The position numbers and the translations under genes were made by a program. From Aphelenchoides besseyi (Eukaryota > Nematoda > Chromadorea > Rhabditida > Aphelenchoididae): DNA of 64,000 nt. The stretch is taken from assembly GCA_024699855.1 (NCBI GenBank), contig JAMPIQ010000001.1:6262001-6326000 (forward strand), written 5' to 3'. Under the pieces are notes generated by a model. That model saw only the letters and a program-made list of their open reading frames with translations, searched no databases and was not told the origin of the DNA. Below are positions 23,073 through 34,818 of this stretch, in pieces (within the stretch, counting starts at the first letter, position 1; the number at the start of each line of letters is the position of its first letter).

Positions 23073-24386
23073 ATGTTTTTTAATCGCTTCTTTTGCATGA
23101 GCTTATTCACTTCTACACTTCTGAAAAGCTCAATCATTGCTAAGGCCAGTGTTTACAAGATATATACGGATAGTTATAGTGAGTTTGTATTAGCGATAAA
23201 ACAACCTCTTTGTTGGTTTTTAGTGTCCATTAAATTGAGCATCGGAAGTCCGCGACAATCGTTTGATGCAATAATCGATTTTGCCACCGTTCCAATCCTC
23301 GTAAGCAGCGAAGCTTGTGGTATTCGACGATCTGATTGCCCGCGATATTGTCTGAATGGTAAGCAGACTTTTCTAGGTTTAGTCATAATCTGTTTCAGAA
23401 GTTTTCTCTCGACTTTACTGTATTCCTTTGTGCCAACCGATCGCTTCAATTCTTCGGCATGCTTATTGTACGACACCGTTTATTTCGAGTAACTCTACTT
23501 CGTACGTTCCGTCAGATGATCCGTGGAGTGAGATGTTGCAATGTTGTCGCAATAAATTTTACGGCCATTTTGCCAAAGAAACAATGCGAATTGGCAAAGA
23601 CTCAGCAACAGTCCCGGCTTTCGAGTTGGAATACGTCGAGGCAATGTTGATTCAAATCAAGTAAGTCAATTCACCGTCCTACTGATCAGTTGATTGTTAG
23701 CGGGATGGTTGGTTATATGGCAATTGTTGGTGTTGGTTTGTCTGATTGGACCGGACGTGTTGGGTTTGTGCAGCAACTGAAGAAGCGAGGAGAGATTCCG
23801 GAAGCAATATTAACGTTCAATTCGCTTAAAGAAACAATGACCGTGGGCGAGTTGGATCAACAGTTTTGCAACTCGTGGAATCACTTTCCTGTGGTCGAAA
23901 AAGAAACAACTTGGACCTTTACAGTTGAGAAGCTGCAGGTTTACGGTGTCGAGTTTCGGAATCAACGAGTGAGTTTGCACCATAAAATTCTAATTTTGTT
24001 TGTAGGTCACTTTTGGAAAATACGATTTGGACTTATTGATTCCGCAAGAAGCATTGAAAGTACTGATTGAAAAAGGCGTCGTGCTTTCCGGTTGTGTGTA
24101 TTTTGCCACCGATATTTGTGTCGACATTGCGGCAAACTCGACCATTCGATTGTCGAACAAAGATCAGGAAGTTGAAATACCCATTGACGCCATAAAAGAT
24201 GACAAGTACACCTGTCGACGAACCGCCGAGAATCGAACTTTCTGTGATTCCTATGCTCGTGTTTCTCAGTACTCGGTCGGTTACAATTCTGATCCGTGGG
24301 CCTTCAGTTACCTTCAGTTTTATAGAAAATGTTTTGCTTTCGATTATGACAAGCGGGTTGTTTGGATTGGAAATCACATTAAATGA
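23073..24386 (+). CDS. Pepsin-like (A1) aspartic protease homologue, probably inactive
   Basis: The fold is recognisable in order: a hydrophobic N-terminus, SIKLSIGSPRQSFDAIIDF, VPILVSSEAC, SSNSTSYVP, GHFAKETMRIG, VPAFELEYVEAM, GYMAIVGVGLSD (the inter-lobe segment that aligns with DGILGLG), LTFNSLKE, and a C-terminal lobe that ends YDKRVVWIGNHIK. The first catalytic motif D-T/S-G reads D-F-A, and the second site reads Y-D-L-D-L-L in place of D-T-G. The flap Tyr-Gly segment is also not conserved. An active protease is therefore unlikely; binding or decoy roles are possible. Five or so exons with about 45 bp introns join in phase. The stop is 8 bp from that of the convergent sulfotransferase. 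Confidence 0.75.
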
Positions 24387-24394
24387 GTTTATGT

Positions 24395-25978
24395 TCAAGT
24401 AAACTGAAACTCCGGCAGCTCAAATCCGAACAAGAGGAAATCGTACCAGTACATTCGAACGACGTGTTCCACCAAAAAAGCCGAAGATCGAAGTCGTTCT
24501 TCCAGAAACCGTCGCGTATCGCTGTGCACTGTGGAGTTCCAAGATCGTCCGGAACGAAGTTGTGATAGGATGTAGTCTACGCTCTTTGTTGGTACTCCTC
24601 TTGACTTTAACAGCAATTGCAACTCACGAAGAAAACGTTCAATATCCTTGGGCTGACTTGTGTATTTCAAGAGGTGATAACGTTTGAATGCCGAACGAAA
24701 ATCACAGCGCCTGAAGATCATTAGCTTCAACGAGCATTCAAAAAAACTCACCAGTTTTGCGGAAAGAAATGTCGATCTTCGAATGTGCGAGAGACTCTCG
24801 GTTGTGTTGAAATGTTTTGAATTCGTTCATACTCTCGAATAACAAAACAAGTGAGATTGGCGTTACAGCCGTTGCAGTACTCAGACGGAACACGCGGTCT
24901 TCTAAATGAGCTGATGAATTTATTCAAGCTGCTACAACCCACCGAATACACTTGTCAACAAATGCCGAAATAAAACGATCGATTGGATCGCGTACAATCG
25001 ACAGAAACGTCCATTCATCAGTCAAACGAACTCCCGTGCCATTCAAAACCTCCAATCCATTCCATTGCAGATTTCGTTCGTTTTGCCACCTGAACACGCG
25101 TACTAATCAGATCCCACGTGACTTACATGCAAAAACGTTTCGAATACGACTCGCTGTTTATGGATCGATTAGCTCGAAGAAACGCTTTTTCGTTGCGTAG
25201 AAAACACATTGTCGATTGCAAAAGAGTGGACATTGACTTTTGTATTAAACAAGCCACCACTTTGTATTTTGAGGAGAACTGAAGGCCAATCACTTGGTAG
25301 TCGCTGATAGAACTTACTCTTAAAGTTGTCTCCAACATCTTAAATTTTGCTCCACAACGTTCGACATCTTCACCGCGACAAACTTCTTTTGAGGTTTTTG
25401 TTCCAAAAGCGCTCATCGTTGGCAAACTCTTGAAGATCGTTAGAAGCTAAAAAACGACTGTAACCTACGTCTTGATTTTGTCGTTTGATTTCTGTAAGGT
25501 TTTGGAGACGTTGAGTGCTTTCGTTTTGTAAGCGCTGTAAATAAGCAAAATGCAGTTGATCTTCAAGTCGCGTGTTCTCATTTTCAACCTTCGGATTCTC
25601 GTCAATGAAATGCTCATTCTTTTCGACCGTATTCAATCCCAAAGTTTGGAGTTCTTGAGTTGTGGGCTCAAACCAAATCGTTGTTTCTTGTTGAGTGATC
25701 GTTGATTTCAAAACACTATTCGATTCCCCAACGATCTCATTCTTTGCATCAATCGATTCGATATCAACAACTTGTGGTTCGGTAATGTAAACAGCATTCT
25801 TCTCATCATCGGCTTCCTGTCTCAAATCTACAGGATCGGTGATTTGAATCGCGTAATCGATTAGTGTGTTAGTTTGAACGATTTTAATGTCCATCTTGTA
25901 ATCCTCGGCATCTCGAAAGTAAGTCCATAGAACGAATAGGAAGAAAACGAGAAAAACGAATCTACGGTTTACGGCCAT
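24395..25978 (-). CDS. Carbohydrate sulfotransferase (Sulfotransfer_2 family), type II membrane protein
   Basis: The product is a Golgi enzyme that moves sulfate from PAPS to a glycan, most like chondroitin or HNK-1 sulfotransferases. An N-terminal signal anchor (FVFLVFFLFVLWTYF) is followed by a long acidic stem of about 170 residues with Gln-rich coiled-coil character (LQRLQNESTQRLQNLTE). The catalytic part has a 5-prime phosphosulfate-binding segment (ACLIQKSMSTLLQSTMCFL), the 3-prime binding segment (SIVRDPIDRFISAF), a Cys-rich loop (YCNGCNANLTC) and EDRHFFPQNWRCDF, typical of the nematode members. The stop is at 24395-24397. The stem is longer than usual for the family. It converges on the pepsin-like gene with an 8 bp gap. 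Confidence 0.85.
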
Positions 25979-26599
25979 GAAAACGTTCAGTTACAAAGTT
26001 TCCAAGCGAGTTTGTTTCGATATTTTGCGCCGCTCATTTTTTTGCTCGGAACCCGAAATCTGAGGTTCATTTGAACGTTCGACGATTCCAAATAGCATCA
26101 CGTCGAGCCTGCTAATCTGCACGATTAAGCTCCCCGTTTTCATCAGCCATCTAACTGATTTTGAAGGTAACAAAGTGGTTCGTAAAATCGGCATCGGCGT
26201 GTACAGACGCTTCGCGTATAAAAAGGTTCCGAGTTAACCCGGAAATCAATTTCGATGTTCATCGTTTGAAGTTCAAATACTCGTTCAATATCTTCGATAT
26301 GGCTATTGCGCACGTTTTCCTCCGTTCACAATGTTTTCGTGTTTCGATAACTCATTTATACAATTTCACTAATAACGTCACTTTTTAGTGCAAAACAAAG
26401 AATACAATCAACGATTACAGAATCCACAACACTCTGGACGACTGCGAAAACACAGAGCAAACAAGTACACTCGATCAGAAGGTGCTTATCAGTCGACTTT
26501 TTTTATTAGACGTAGGAGACCATTTGTCCTCGATTTTCGCTAAAAGTCGCGAACATCTCAATGACAATGTGAATTTATGTTTCTGAACAGCGAAATGCA
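25979..26599. other. Divergent promoter region between glycan enzymes
   Basis: The sulfotransferase and the GT31 gene are transcribed away from each other from this 620 bp gap, so it should hold both promoters. No gene or RNA seen. The pairing of two Golgi glycan enzymes on one shared upstream region may be chance. Confidence 0.4.
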
Positions 26600-27848
26600 A
26601 TGATTGAGTTGCGTGTGAATCGTCGTTCGCTCAGCTATTGGACCGTTCTTCAGACCTTGTATCTCATTCTTGGTATCTTTCGACTGATTGTTGTTTGTGC
26701 TTACTTTGATTTCAGTGCCAATCATAATCCTGATTATCTTATTCAACACGCGACAAACATCGACGATCAGTGAGCGCCAACATTACGCTCAACTTCCACT
26801 CAACTTTTCTCTGATCTCAAACTTCCAACCAACTATTCAAACGCTTCATTTCAACATCTCATTTCGAAACTTTCACCGCGAATATGAGATGTACGAACCG
26901 AATCCAAAAGAGTGTACGGGCAAACAAATCGCAGTTCTAATTATGTCCAGAGCGGGAATCGACGGTTATTTTTATCGGAAAGCAATTCGACGATCGTGGC
27001 TGAATCCTGATGTAAGTTCTTGACGCATCAGATGCTTTATACTTAAATTTTTAGCGCATTCCACCTGAGGTTGTTTATCGTTTTGTTGTCGGCCGTTCTG
27101 CCGATCCGGAGATCGCTGAAATCGAAGAACGACTGTTGGATTGGGAGATGGAACATTTTGGCGATATCCTTCGCTACTCACTTCCGGACATCTACGCCGA
27201 TTTGTATCAGAAGACGTCCGTAATGTTCCAATGGAAATTAGCGATCTGTCCGCAAGCGGCGTTGATGTTGAAAATAGACGACGATACGGCAATGTCCTTG
27301 GAACGTTTGTCGTATTGGACTAAAACAGAGATCACAAAGAAAATCAACCGTCATCCACGGTTCTTGTTGTGCAACGTTCTTCTGAACAAGGTGCCATACA
27401 GAGAACGAGATTTTCGATGGTGAGTTGGATTGCGGTTGTCGAGTGAACACTCGTGTCTTTTAGGCACGTTCCAATCGAAGAGTATCCGTCGAACAAGTTT
27501 CCTGAATATTGCAATGGCGCAATATACCTCTTAACTCACGAAGCAGTCGCTGAGATTTACAAGCAAACGGTGAAAGTCGAGAAGATTCGTCTCGAAGACG
27601 TTCTCTTCACGGGAATCATTGGCAATTTGGCGAACGTTACTCGTTTCGACACTCCGGCATTCAGTTGGGAGCTCGTAAGTTTTTGAGTAGTCAATCGAAC
27701 ATGAACGACTTTTAAGAACACATCTCAAGAGTGTAGCGATGACGGGATACCGATTATGATGGGAATCTTTTCGTTGGACTACGACTCGATAGAAAACACG
27801 TTTCACAAGATAATGAATCTGAGGTGTACAAACGCAACAATCTCTTAA
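26600..27848 (+). CDS. Beta-1,3-galactosyltransferase-like glycosyltransferase (GT31)
   Basis: Five exons (26600-26672, 26716-27011, 27055-27419, 27464-27674, 27717-27848) join in phase to 358 residues. The N-terminus carries a type II signal anchor (LYLILVPIIILIILF) that spans the first splice junction. The catalytic domain shows the family landmarks in order: IAVLIMSRAG, RKAIRRSW, YRFVVGRS, DILRYSLPDIYADLYQKT, MLKIDDDTAM (the DxD metal/UDP site), YCNGAIYLLT and LEDVLFTGI (the EDV motif with its catalytic acidic residue). It probably adds galactose, GlcNAc or GalNAc in beta-1,3 linkage to glycoprotein or glycolipid chains in the Golgi; the exact substrate cannot be told. The last intron ends in TTTTAAG, an unusual acceptor. 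Confidence 0.88.
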
Positions 27849-28009
27849 CTTATTTTTCGTGAACTTTAAGTAAACTCGAAGATCAGTGAGAAAACAATTC
27901 GATTCGAAATCAAAAATCAATAGTCAATTTGTTCTTCGACTTCGCCCATGAGTGTCGAAGAACAACAAACATCGAGTGGCGGAGTTCATTTCGATCGACA
28001 AAGAAGAAA

Positions 28010-28822
28010 ATGATGATGAACCGCTTTTTCGGATTGACGAGTTTGTTTATTGGCACCGGGATTCTGCTTCGAAATCGTGTTGTTGCCGACGAGATCGATT
28101 CGATGGACAAACGAGAAAACAAACCGAAATTGTCGACATTGCTGGAGACCATCAAGAATAACGGCGGTCGATTGCGACCAAGTGAAGAAATGAATCTTCA
28201 AGGTAAGTGAGCTAACAGATGGCCGAACTCTTTGTGCTTGAATCTTTCAGCTGCACTTCCAAAGTTGCCACAGATTCAATTGCTCAAATCGACTCAACAA
28301 CCGTTGTCTACACTTCCAACCTTGACGCCCATCGAACTGCCGAAAGTGCCGAACATTATGGAGCTGTCACCCGAGGAGATCGAACTGTTGAGTACGATGG
28401 CCGAACGAGCCGCTCAGATTACGGATATTCTGCTCGTTGGGATCTCATCGAACGACGAAAACAAATCAGCGGCTTCAATTGCATTGGACAACGAGAACAT
28501 CAAACGTCGCGAAGAGTCTGCGAACTTCAATCGTCAACCGAAAACGAACAACAACGAGCCGCTGAAGGTGTTGCGCGATGAAGGTCAAGGCGAAGCGATG
28601 ACTTTGTTCGAAGCGTTGGCCAAGTACGTGATTTTCGGTGCTCTTCTTCTCGTCGTCATCGCGTGCTGTTGGTTGGTTCGAAATTTGGGAATCAAATCGC
28701 GCTCAACTGTTGCACCCACCAGTCCATCGTCTGTTGCTGTAAATCCAAATGTGATCGAAGAGAACGATGTGCCAGATCGCGGTTTCAACTGCCATTCGCC
28801 GTCCAATTTAATTTCCGTCTAA
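28010..28822 (+). CDS. Type I single-pass membrane protein, unknown
   Basis: Two exons (28010-28202, 28251-28822) join in phase to 254 residues. There is a hydrophobic N-terminus (MMMNRFFGLTSLFIGTGILL, likely signal peptide), an ectodomain rich in Leu, Pro and Glu (LPKLPQIQLLKS, LPTLTPIELPKVPNIMELSP), and one membrane helix near residue 200 (YVIFGALLLVVIACCWLV). The cytosolic tail of about 45 residues is rich in Ser/Thr/Pro and ends NLISV. I do not recognise the family. The 3-prime gap to the next gene has no obvious AATAAA directly after the stop. Confidence 0.6.
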
Positions 28823-29191
28823 ATTTTCTGTCTTTCTATCCTTATACCTCTGTTCTTATCGCGCTGTTTTATTCGTTGACATTGTTTTTGATTGCACATA
28901 AACTTATAGCAAAGATTAGAGAGAAAGAGATCAACGGTTATTATACCAATCTTTGGATATTGAATCGAAAGAACACGGTTACACTTCGAAAACTTTCCAC
29001 CTGCTTAATAAGAAGTATATGCTAAGAAATCATTTGATTGAATTGTTGAAAGTAGTGATTGGCTTCGTTCTCATCTCGAGTATAATCGTTCGGAGTCGTT
29101 TGTTGTCGTCGATGCACAAAACAAAGGACAAAGAAGAGAAGCAAGTTGTTCAAAGTTCGCACCTAAAATGTGTTATAATGTCTTCTAACTG
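28823..29191. other. Intergenic between convergent genes
   Basis: This lies between the stop of the membrane protein and the stop of the chemoreceptor on the other strand. Plus-strand frames here are short and lack domains. No RNA gene seen. Confidence 0.35.
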
Positions 29192-30387
29192 CTAACCGAC
29201 CAGATTCACTGACTCTCGCCAAAGCTGATCCGTCTCTGGATTCATGGTTGTGTCCTGAAGAAGATATATGATGAAGAACAAAGTGACTGTGCTGAAGGAA
29301 CATGAATGTGTTAAACTGAATGGGTAAATTAGTCGAATTGAAATCTGAGCTCCACGTAACGAGAAGGACTTGGCCAGAGTGTATGTGACAGTAATTTTCC
29401 TATGAACATTTTAATCGAAACTAAATTACTGGAACTCACCGATAGTATTTTGCTATCTGTTTCTTGTTGTAGAGAAGTAAACAGAAGTCAGCAACTGTTA
29501 CCGCAAAGTCAGTTACTAAGATTTTGACAAAAGAGTTCAGGATTAAACGATTACTGTCAGCTGAACTGTACACAAGACTGGAGCAATAAATTCGATTGTA
29601 AATAAGCCCTTTTTCACTATAATACGCATAATTGGACACAAAGGCTCGGTACTGTGGAACGACGAGAACAGTTAGAGCGAGAAGTAGTCCAAAAACCGGC
29701 CATCGATCTCGATTTGATTCGTAAAAAGTTGCGTACAAACGTTCAACCAGCAATGCAATATGAAACAACTATTAATGAGAACCCTCAAAAGATCGCACCC
29801 AAATTACCGTGTACGCAAAACCGCACGCAGAGCTAAAGTACCGAAAGGATTATAAGTCTATGTAGTATCACATTACTTGTGCTGAGAATAAACAATGTAA
29901 CAAAAACGAGCGCTACAAGAAGTTATCTTTAATTTTATGCTTATTTCACACCTCCAAATGTAATCACAGGATCGTGGATTGCTAACGTAAATGTACTGCA
30001 AATCTTCATTAAATGTCTTTTCAGTTCCACTTACCAATCGATAAAAATAAACGAACATGGACGATGTAAACCCCCAAAAATAATAAAAATATCCTGCGAT
30101 ACAAACGATCTGAAAAACGAGACTTCATCGGAAGAAAAACAACTGACTTTCAAGTTGGCGTTTATGATTCCAACGGCCTTTCGAATTGGCGGTGTCTTGA
30201 AGTAGCTATACATCGACATTAGTCCACAAATCGAAATGAACACATGAGCCATTGCAACACCTATCAACCACGGGCTTCTATTCAATTTGGCTGACAATTC
30301 GCAATTTTGTTCGGTCACTTTGCCGACAACTATGAGAATACTTGTACTTTCGTTCGACGTTGTCATGACCAAATCTCTTAATGGCAT
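29192..30387 (-). CDS. Serpentine chemoreceptor, Sra/Sre-like class
   Basis: Exon 1 (30387 to about 30145) gives an N-glycosylatable N-terminus (NESTSILIVVGKV) and a first helix (WLIGVAMAHVFISICGLM). Later exons give a Trp/Tyr-rich helix (IAGYFYYFWGFTSSMFVYFY), IALLVERLYATFYESNRDRW (the ER..AT motif after TM3 seen in Sra/Srab/Sre receptors), PVFGLLLALTVLVVPQYRAF and a helix with DFAVTVADFCLLLYNKK. The C-terminal part has YTLAKSFSLRGAQISIRLIYP and FSTVTLFFIIYLL, then NPETDQLWRES near a stop at 29192-29194. The TLxxxFxLRxxQ segment is typical of Sre/Sra loops. One middle exon (about 29780-29900) is unresolved, so a pseudogene cannot be excluded. Confidence 0.6.
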
Positions 30388-32530
30388 TTAAAGCACGAAA
30401 CCGAGACATCAACTCGAATACTTTCATTCATATTCTTAATATTCCAAATTGAAGTCTGTGGTTTTGTACTTAACAAAGTGGAAGTATGTGTAGGACCTAC
30501 AGCTCGATAGTTAAATATCTGACCACATTTTCTTCTTGTCTGCTTAAATAACACGAATGACGTGTAATACTATTGACTAGTCGTAAACAGATGTGAGTCC
30601 ACTGGAAAGTAATTTATAATTATTCAAAATCAGAGCACTTATTGTAGTCGCTGTTCGTATTCAAGACCACAACCCAACGGTCAATCGCACGGAAAGCATC
30701 CGAAAAAAGTGCAAATTGAATTCACTCTACGAAGACGCTTAAATAGTTTGATTAAAGACTTTTAAGAGCTAAATTGGCTTCTTAGTCGATTGATTTTTAA
30801 TGTCCGATTGCTTCACCTTCGATCAGAAAACTTAATTGCAGTGTTGAACATACTGATACCTCAGCATCACTCAGAACGTGACATATCGGCTTTTAACTGT
30901 CATTTCAACTTCATCACCAAATCGTTTGACAAACAACCCGCCACAAGCCAACTTGACATACTAGCATTATTCAATGCTAACGGCATTAACAATCAAACGT
31001 CACGCAGCTCCAACTTGTCGAAATGAAGATTCATTGGGAACCTTCAACAATTCTTCTTCTTGACTGTGCGTAAATGGCAGAGTTAAAGTAGAAACTGATT
31101 GAAATTTACTGCGCTAAGTCAAAAACCCGAATTTGGATTGAAGGCTTTTCGTTGAGATCGACCCTGAATCCTCGCTCTTGGTTCTAAGCGGCAAATTAGA
31201 GAACTTTCTAGAACCAGGAGCTCAATAGAACCGATGAACTTAGCACGAGAAGTTTGGAGATGAAAATGATTGCAATCAATTGGTAAAGTTCTAAGATCGT
31301 AGGCGCAAACATTTCCGTTGTCTGATTTCTTGTAAAGAGCTCGTACTTTCTACAAACTCAAATTTATGCGTGAAGTAAACCGGTCAATAGACGCAAGCAA
31401 GTGTTCTGAAGCTTTGAAGTCGTCACGCAGTTGACTTGTTAGCAAACTTTTAGAGCAGATTGTTCTTCTCGCTATCAATGAGCAATTTCATGCTAGCGAT
31501 TGTAGTTGAAACGTAATGTGAATTTATTTCGGACCACTTTCAGTTCTAGTACACATATCAGGTAATCTTTCTTTCTGTGTTTGACATGAAATTCGAGTCG
31601 TTAAAGTGACAAAATGCGTAAAAACAAAATTGGCCCCTTTTTTGCTCAGAATCTCAACATTTTTCTTTGTTTTGTCTTCGAAATAATCGTAAAACAAGTG
31701 AGCGACTCGTCTACTTTTTCGTTATCTTCTGTTTACACTTCGCATTCCGGAAAAACAGCTGCCAATTGGCAATCGAACCGATTCGCTCAACTGCCAATTT
31801 GCATCGTGAATCACAGGACAAACACACGAAGGTGATGCGCAAGATTGAATTGGAGTGTTTCGAGCTTTTAAAATAACCCAAGATCTTAACTCCAACTTCT
31901 CTTCAAAGGCTAGGCTCGTAAAGCGTGAAGTCTGTCGACCAACCGATGTTGCCATAAAACCGCGAATTCAGCCGTCGGTTTGTTTGAAATTCTCGACTTT
32001 TGATCGAACGACTTTATGCCGCGCAAACAAACGTTTTCGTGCGCGAGTTGGATGAGCAATCGCATCATTTCTGTTTGTTGTGCTCCACAAACATCACAAA
32101 GGTGGAGAAAAGAAGTTTAGAAGGTTGTGTTTAGCTCCAGTAGTTTGAAAGCGGCGGATCATTTCAATTTTCAACTGACTCATTGGCTGTTTGTCCACGA
32201 AGCTTGGACCCCAAATGGTCTCTTGAAGTCTACGATTGAAACTGTGATTCAATCGGTTGACTTGCGCAGATGACTCAACAACGAAAACTGGAATACAAAA
32301 ACCCACCAGTTCGCTTTTCTGAAGCGTTTTAATTTCCGTTTCGATTTAGAATTCAGTTGAAATGGCTTGTTCTTGACTAAGCGTGTTTGTTAGTCGATCG
32401 AACTGATAAGCCGGTTTATGGCTTGCGAGTCTTCCGCAACTCGACAACTTTCTGGCGGTTACTAATCAACTTCCGTTGCTTATTTTCAATCTCTCGTTCT
32501 TAACATTCAAAGTTTCAGTCTCACGAAAAG
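30388..32530. other. Two-kilobase stretch without a supported gene
   Basis: The longest frames (plus strand 31614-31835 and 31667-31876, minus strand 31722-31955) overlap each other and none shows a domain. No RNA gene or repeat was recognised. The right end should hold the promoter of the Ly6-type gene that starts at 32531. Confidence 0.4.
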
Positions 32531-33687
32531 ATGCGTTCAATTTTTGTTCTACTTTTTGTTCTTTCGACAAGCCAATTCGGTAACTGAAAACGTCTGATCA
32601 CGTTTTCACTACTTTGTTACAGTTGCTGCGCTCAGATGTTACACGTGTGATGGTCTGTGCAATTGTCTGAATCCTACGAACGACGAGTGTCCGACCTCAA
32701 CTCAATGTTACACAGTGAAACGAATGGACGACGGGAAGAGTGGGTGTTCAACCGTCTACTCAATTTCCGTTTATTTTCAGTTCTCAAGAAAGGTTGTGCC
32801 AACAACTGTGCCACAGTTAACATGTTCAACGGAATGTGCAGTGCCTGCGTGGGAACCATGTGCAATTCGGAGCAAAGTGAGTTCACGATCTCCGCCCACC
32901 AAACAAAAACTTTTGACTGCAATTCACTTTCGAAAAAAATCGCGTAGGCAAAACAGAATTTTCAATTTACTGCTTATCGATGAAAGACGATTGGAGCGAA
33001 GATTGATAAGCGACACATTTTCTCTTCATTGACATTTAAGTGCGTTTTTTGCTTTAAATTTGTTGTGGCAAACAAACTTCATCGAACTCTTCACCTATCA
33101 TTTGGTATTTAATCGGTTAACTTTAGGTCTTACGCCAATGTCTGGTGGTTATGATGAGTGTAGAGACGAGCGACAGGGTGGTTATGGTCAACAAATGCAA
33201 CCGCAAAATGGTGTCGCCGGATACGGTCAATCAGTGAATCGCGATGAAGGTCTTGGCCAAGGATTTGGAGGACCGGGGCAAGCTCAAGTTGCTGGTGCGG
33301 GACAGGGCGGATCTCAGGTTGCAGGAATGGGCCAGGGAATTGGTGGCCAAGGAACGGCACATGTCGGTGGTCTTGGGCAAGGAGTACAACCTGGCTACGG
33401 AGGTCTAGGCCAAAACAGCGGAATTGATCGACCGTTGAACTCCGAATATCGACCAGCACCGAACGTTGGAATGGGTCAAGGATTGAATAATCAGGGATAC
33501 GGACAGAGTTTAAACAACGGCATGGGTCAAGGATTCAACAGCGATCACATGGGCCAAGGTTTCCAGTGAGTCAAATTGCTGTTACGTACTTCCAATTGTT
33601 CGTTTCAGAAGCTCTACTTTACGCTACGGACTTAACACGTTGGTTGGTTTGGCCGCTGCCGCAGTTTTCGGTTATAATCGGATGTAA
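32531..33687 (+). CDS. Ly6/uPAR-like GPI protein with Gly/Gln-rich repeat tail
   Basis: Five exons (32531-32579, 32623-32739, 32781-32876, 33127-33565, 33609-33687) join in phase to 259 residues. A signal peptide (MRSIFVLLFVLSTSQF) precedes a three-finger domain: LRCYTCDGLCNCLNP, CYTVKRMDDGK, GCANNCATVNMF, CSACVGTMCN, the C-C-C-CN spacing of Ly6 proteins. Exon 4 adds about 145 residues of Gly/Gln-rich repeats built on GQG/GYGQ units (GLGQGFGGPGQAQ, GMGQGIGGQG, NNGMGQGFNS). The last exon encodes a hydrophobic tail (LNTLVGLAAAAVFGYN) that fits a GPI-attachment signal. It is expected on the cell surface. The donor of exon 2 (GTGGGT) was chosen because only it keeps the Cys frame. Confidence 0.75.
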
Positions 33688-33876
33688 TCTGAACTTTTTA
33701 TTTGTCGTAAAGAGTGAAATCTAATGTCAATAAATTTGGTTAAATCTATCGAAAAGATCTCTTGTTGAAAACAGCAAAGTTGCTTGTTGTCACAGTAATA
33801 CATTTGATGTATCCAATTCAAAGAGTAAGAAGTTCATTCGATCGTAATTAAGAACAATTCGTTTTGTTAAAAAGAA

Positions 33877-34250
33877 TCAATCGCAGTTTATAAGTGAACT
33901 ACTGAACATATGTGTGTTCGCTATTTTGTGAATTCGATAGTAGGTGTTTGCGTACGAGAGTCCCCCGACCAAACCCTCTACGAAGACTAGGCCAAATATC
34001 ATCGAAATGTGTGGGACGTAAAAGTAGAGTGTATTGAAAAAGCAAAAGACCATAGGGCCCATCTGAAATCACAAGAAACGTTAATTCTTCCCATCGACCG
34101 CTTACTTCTAACATCGGGAATATGATCAAGATGAAGTACGGAAGTCTGAAGAACTTGGTCGATGATCTGCAATAAACGATCCAATCGAGTACACGACTTG
34201 ATACCTAAAAATGGGTTGCTTTACGCTCAACTACTTTTACTGACCATCGA
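33877..34250 (-). pseudogene. CLN3-like: CLN3/battenin C-terminal relic
   Basis: Exon 34062-33877 reads YVPHISMIFGLVFVEGLVGG and then LSYANTYYRI, which matches the CLN3 block around E-G-L-x-G-G-x-x-Y-x-N-T. The exon before it reads CRSSTKFFRLPYFILIIF in the right phase. Directly upstream, in a frame offset by one base, comes YQVVYSIGSFI, which fits the CLN3 segment YQ..Y..G.F.SRSS. So a single base appears to be missing at about 34170. Upstream exons of CLN3 (a multi-pass lysosomal membrane protein) are absent, and the 3-prime end stops early at INCD. I read it as a truncated, frameshifted copy. A sequencing error could explain the shift but not the missing 5-prime part. Confidence 0.7.
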
Positions 34251-34818
34251 TATTGTAAGAATGCCGAGTAGCAAGAACCTTGTAGAAACGGAATTTCATC
34301 TGATTAGTCGAGTATCGAATTAATTGCAGCGCAGCCAATTAGTTTACAGTAGTTGACAAGAACTTGACATTAGCTTTCTAGATTCTTAAAAGGCAATCAT
34401 TAGAACTTCGAATTTATGAAGCAATAGCAGCATCCTTCTTCACAGAGATTGATTGCATCAAACTCTAAGCAGCTTTAATGTTTTCTCAAGTTTTTTGACC
34501 ATCAAAACATGCAATTTGATTGTTTTGGACAAACTTTTATAATGTCGCATCAGAAGGTGAAGAAAACCATCGACTTTGCTTAAATTGTTGCGGACCAAAA
34601 GGTCCGCCTCCGAATTTTATCCCGTTTTGTTCCACGGCTTACAACCTTGTTCGTAGGTCTGCTTCCTTCTTTTGTATTGCTGTTTTTAGGCCGATTGGCA
34701 AAACTTGTTGTTTTTATATCTTTTTTCTGACCCCTCAAGACTCCCTTTTTTGGTTGACTTTCAGTGATCCTTAAGGCCACATTGTTGCATCGAGATTGAT
34801 CGCGATCACTCAATAAAA
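34251..34818. other. Intergenic between CLN3 relic and SL-like sequence
   Basis: AT-rich. A plus-strand frame at 34520-34774 contains LCLNCCGPKGPPPNFIPFC but no domain or splice partners were found. A promoter of an SL RNA gene, if real, would lie in the last 70 bp. Confidence 0.3.
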
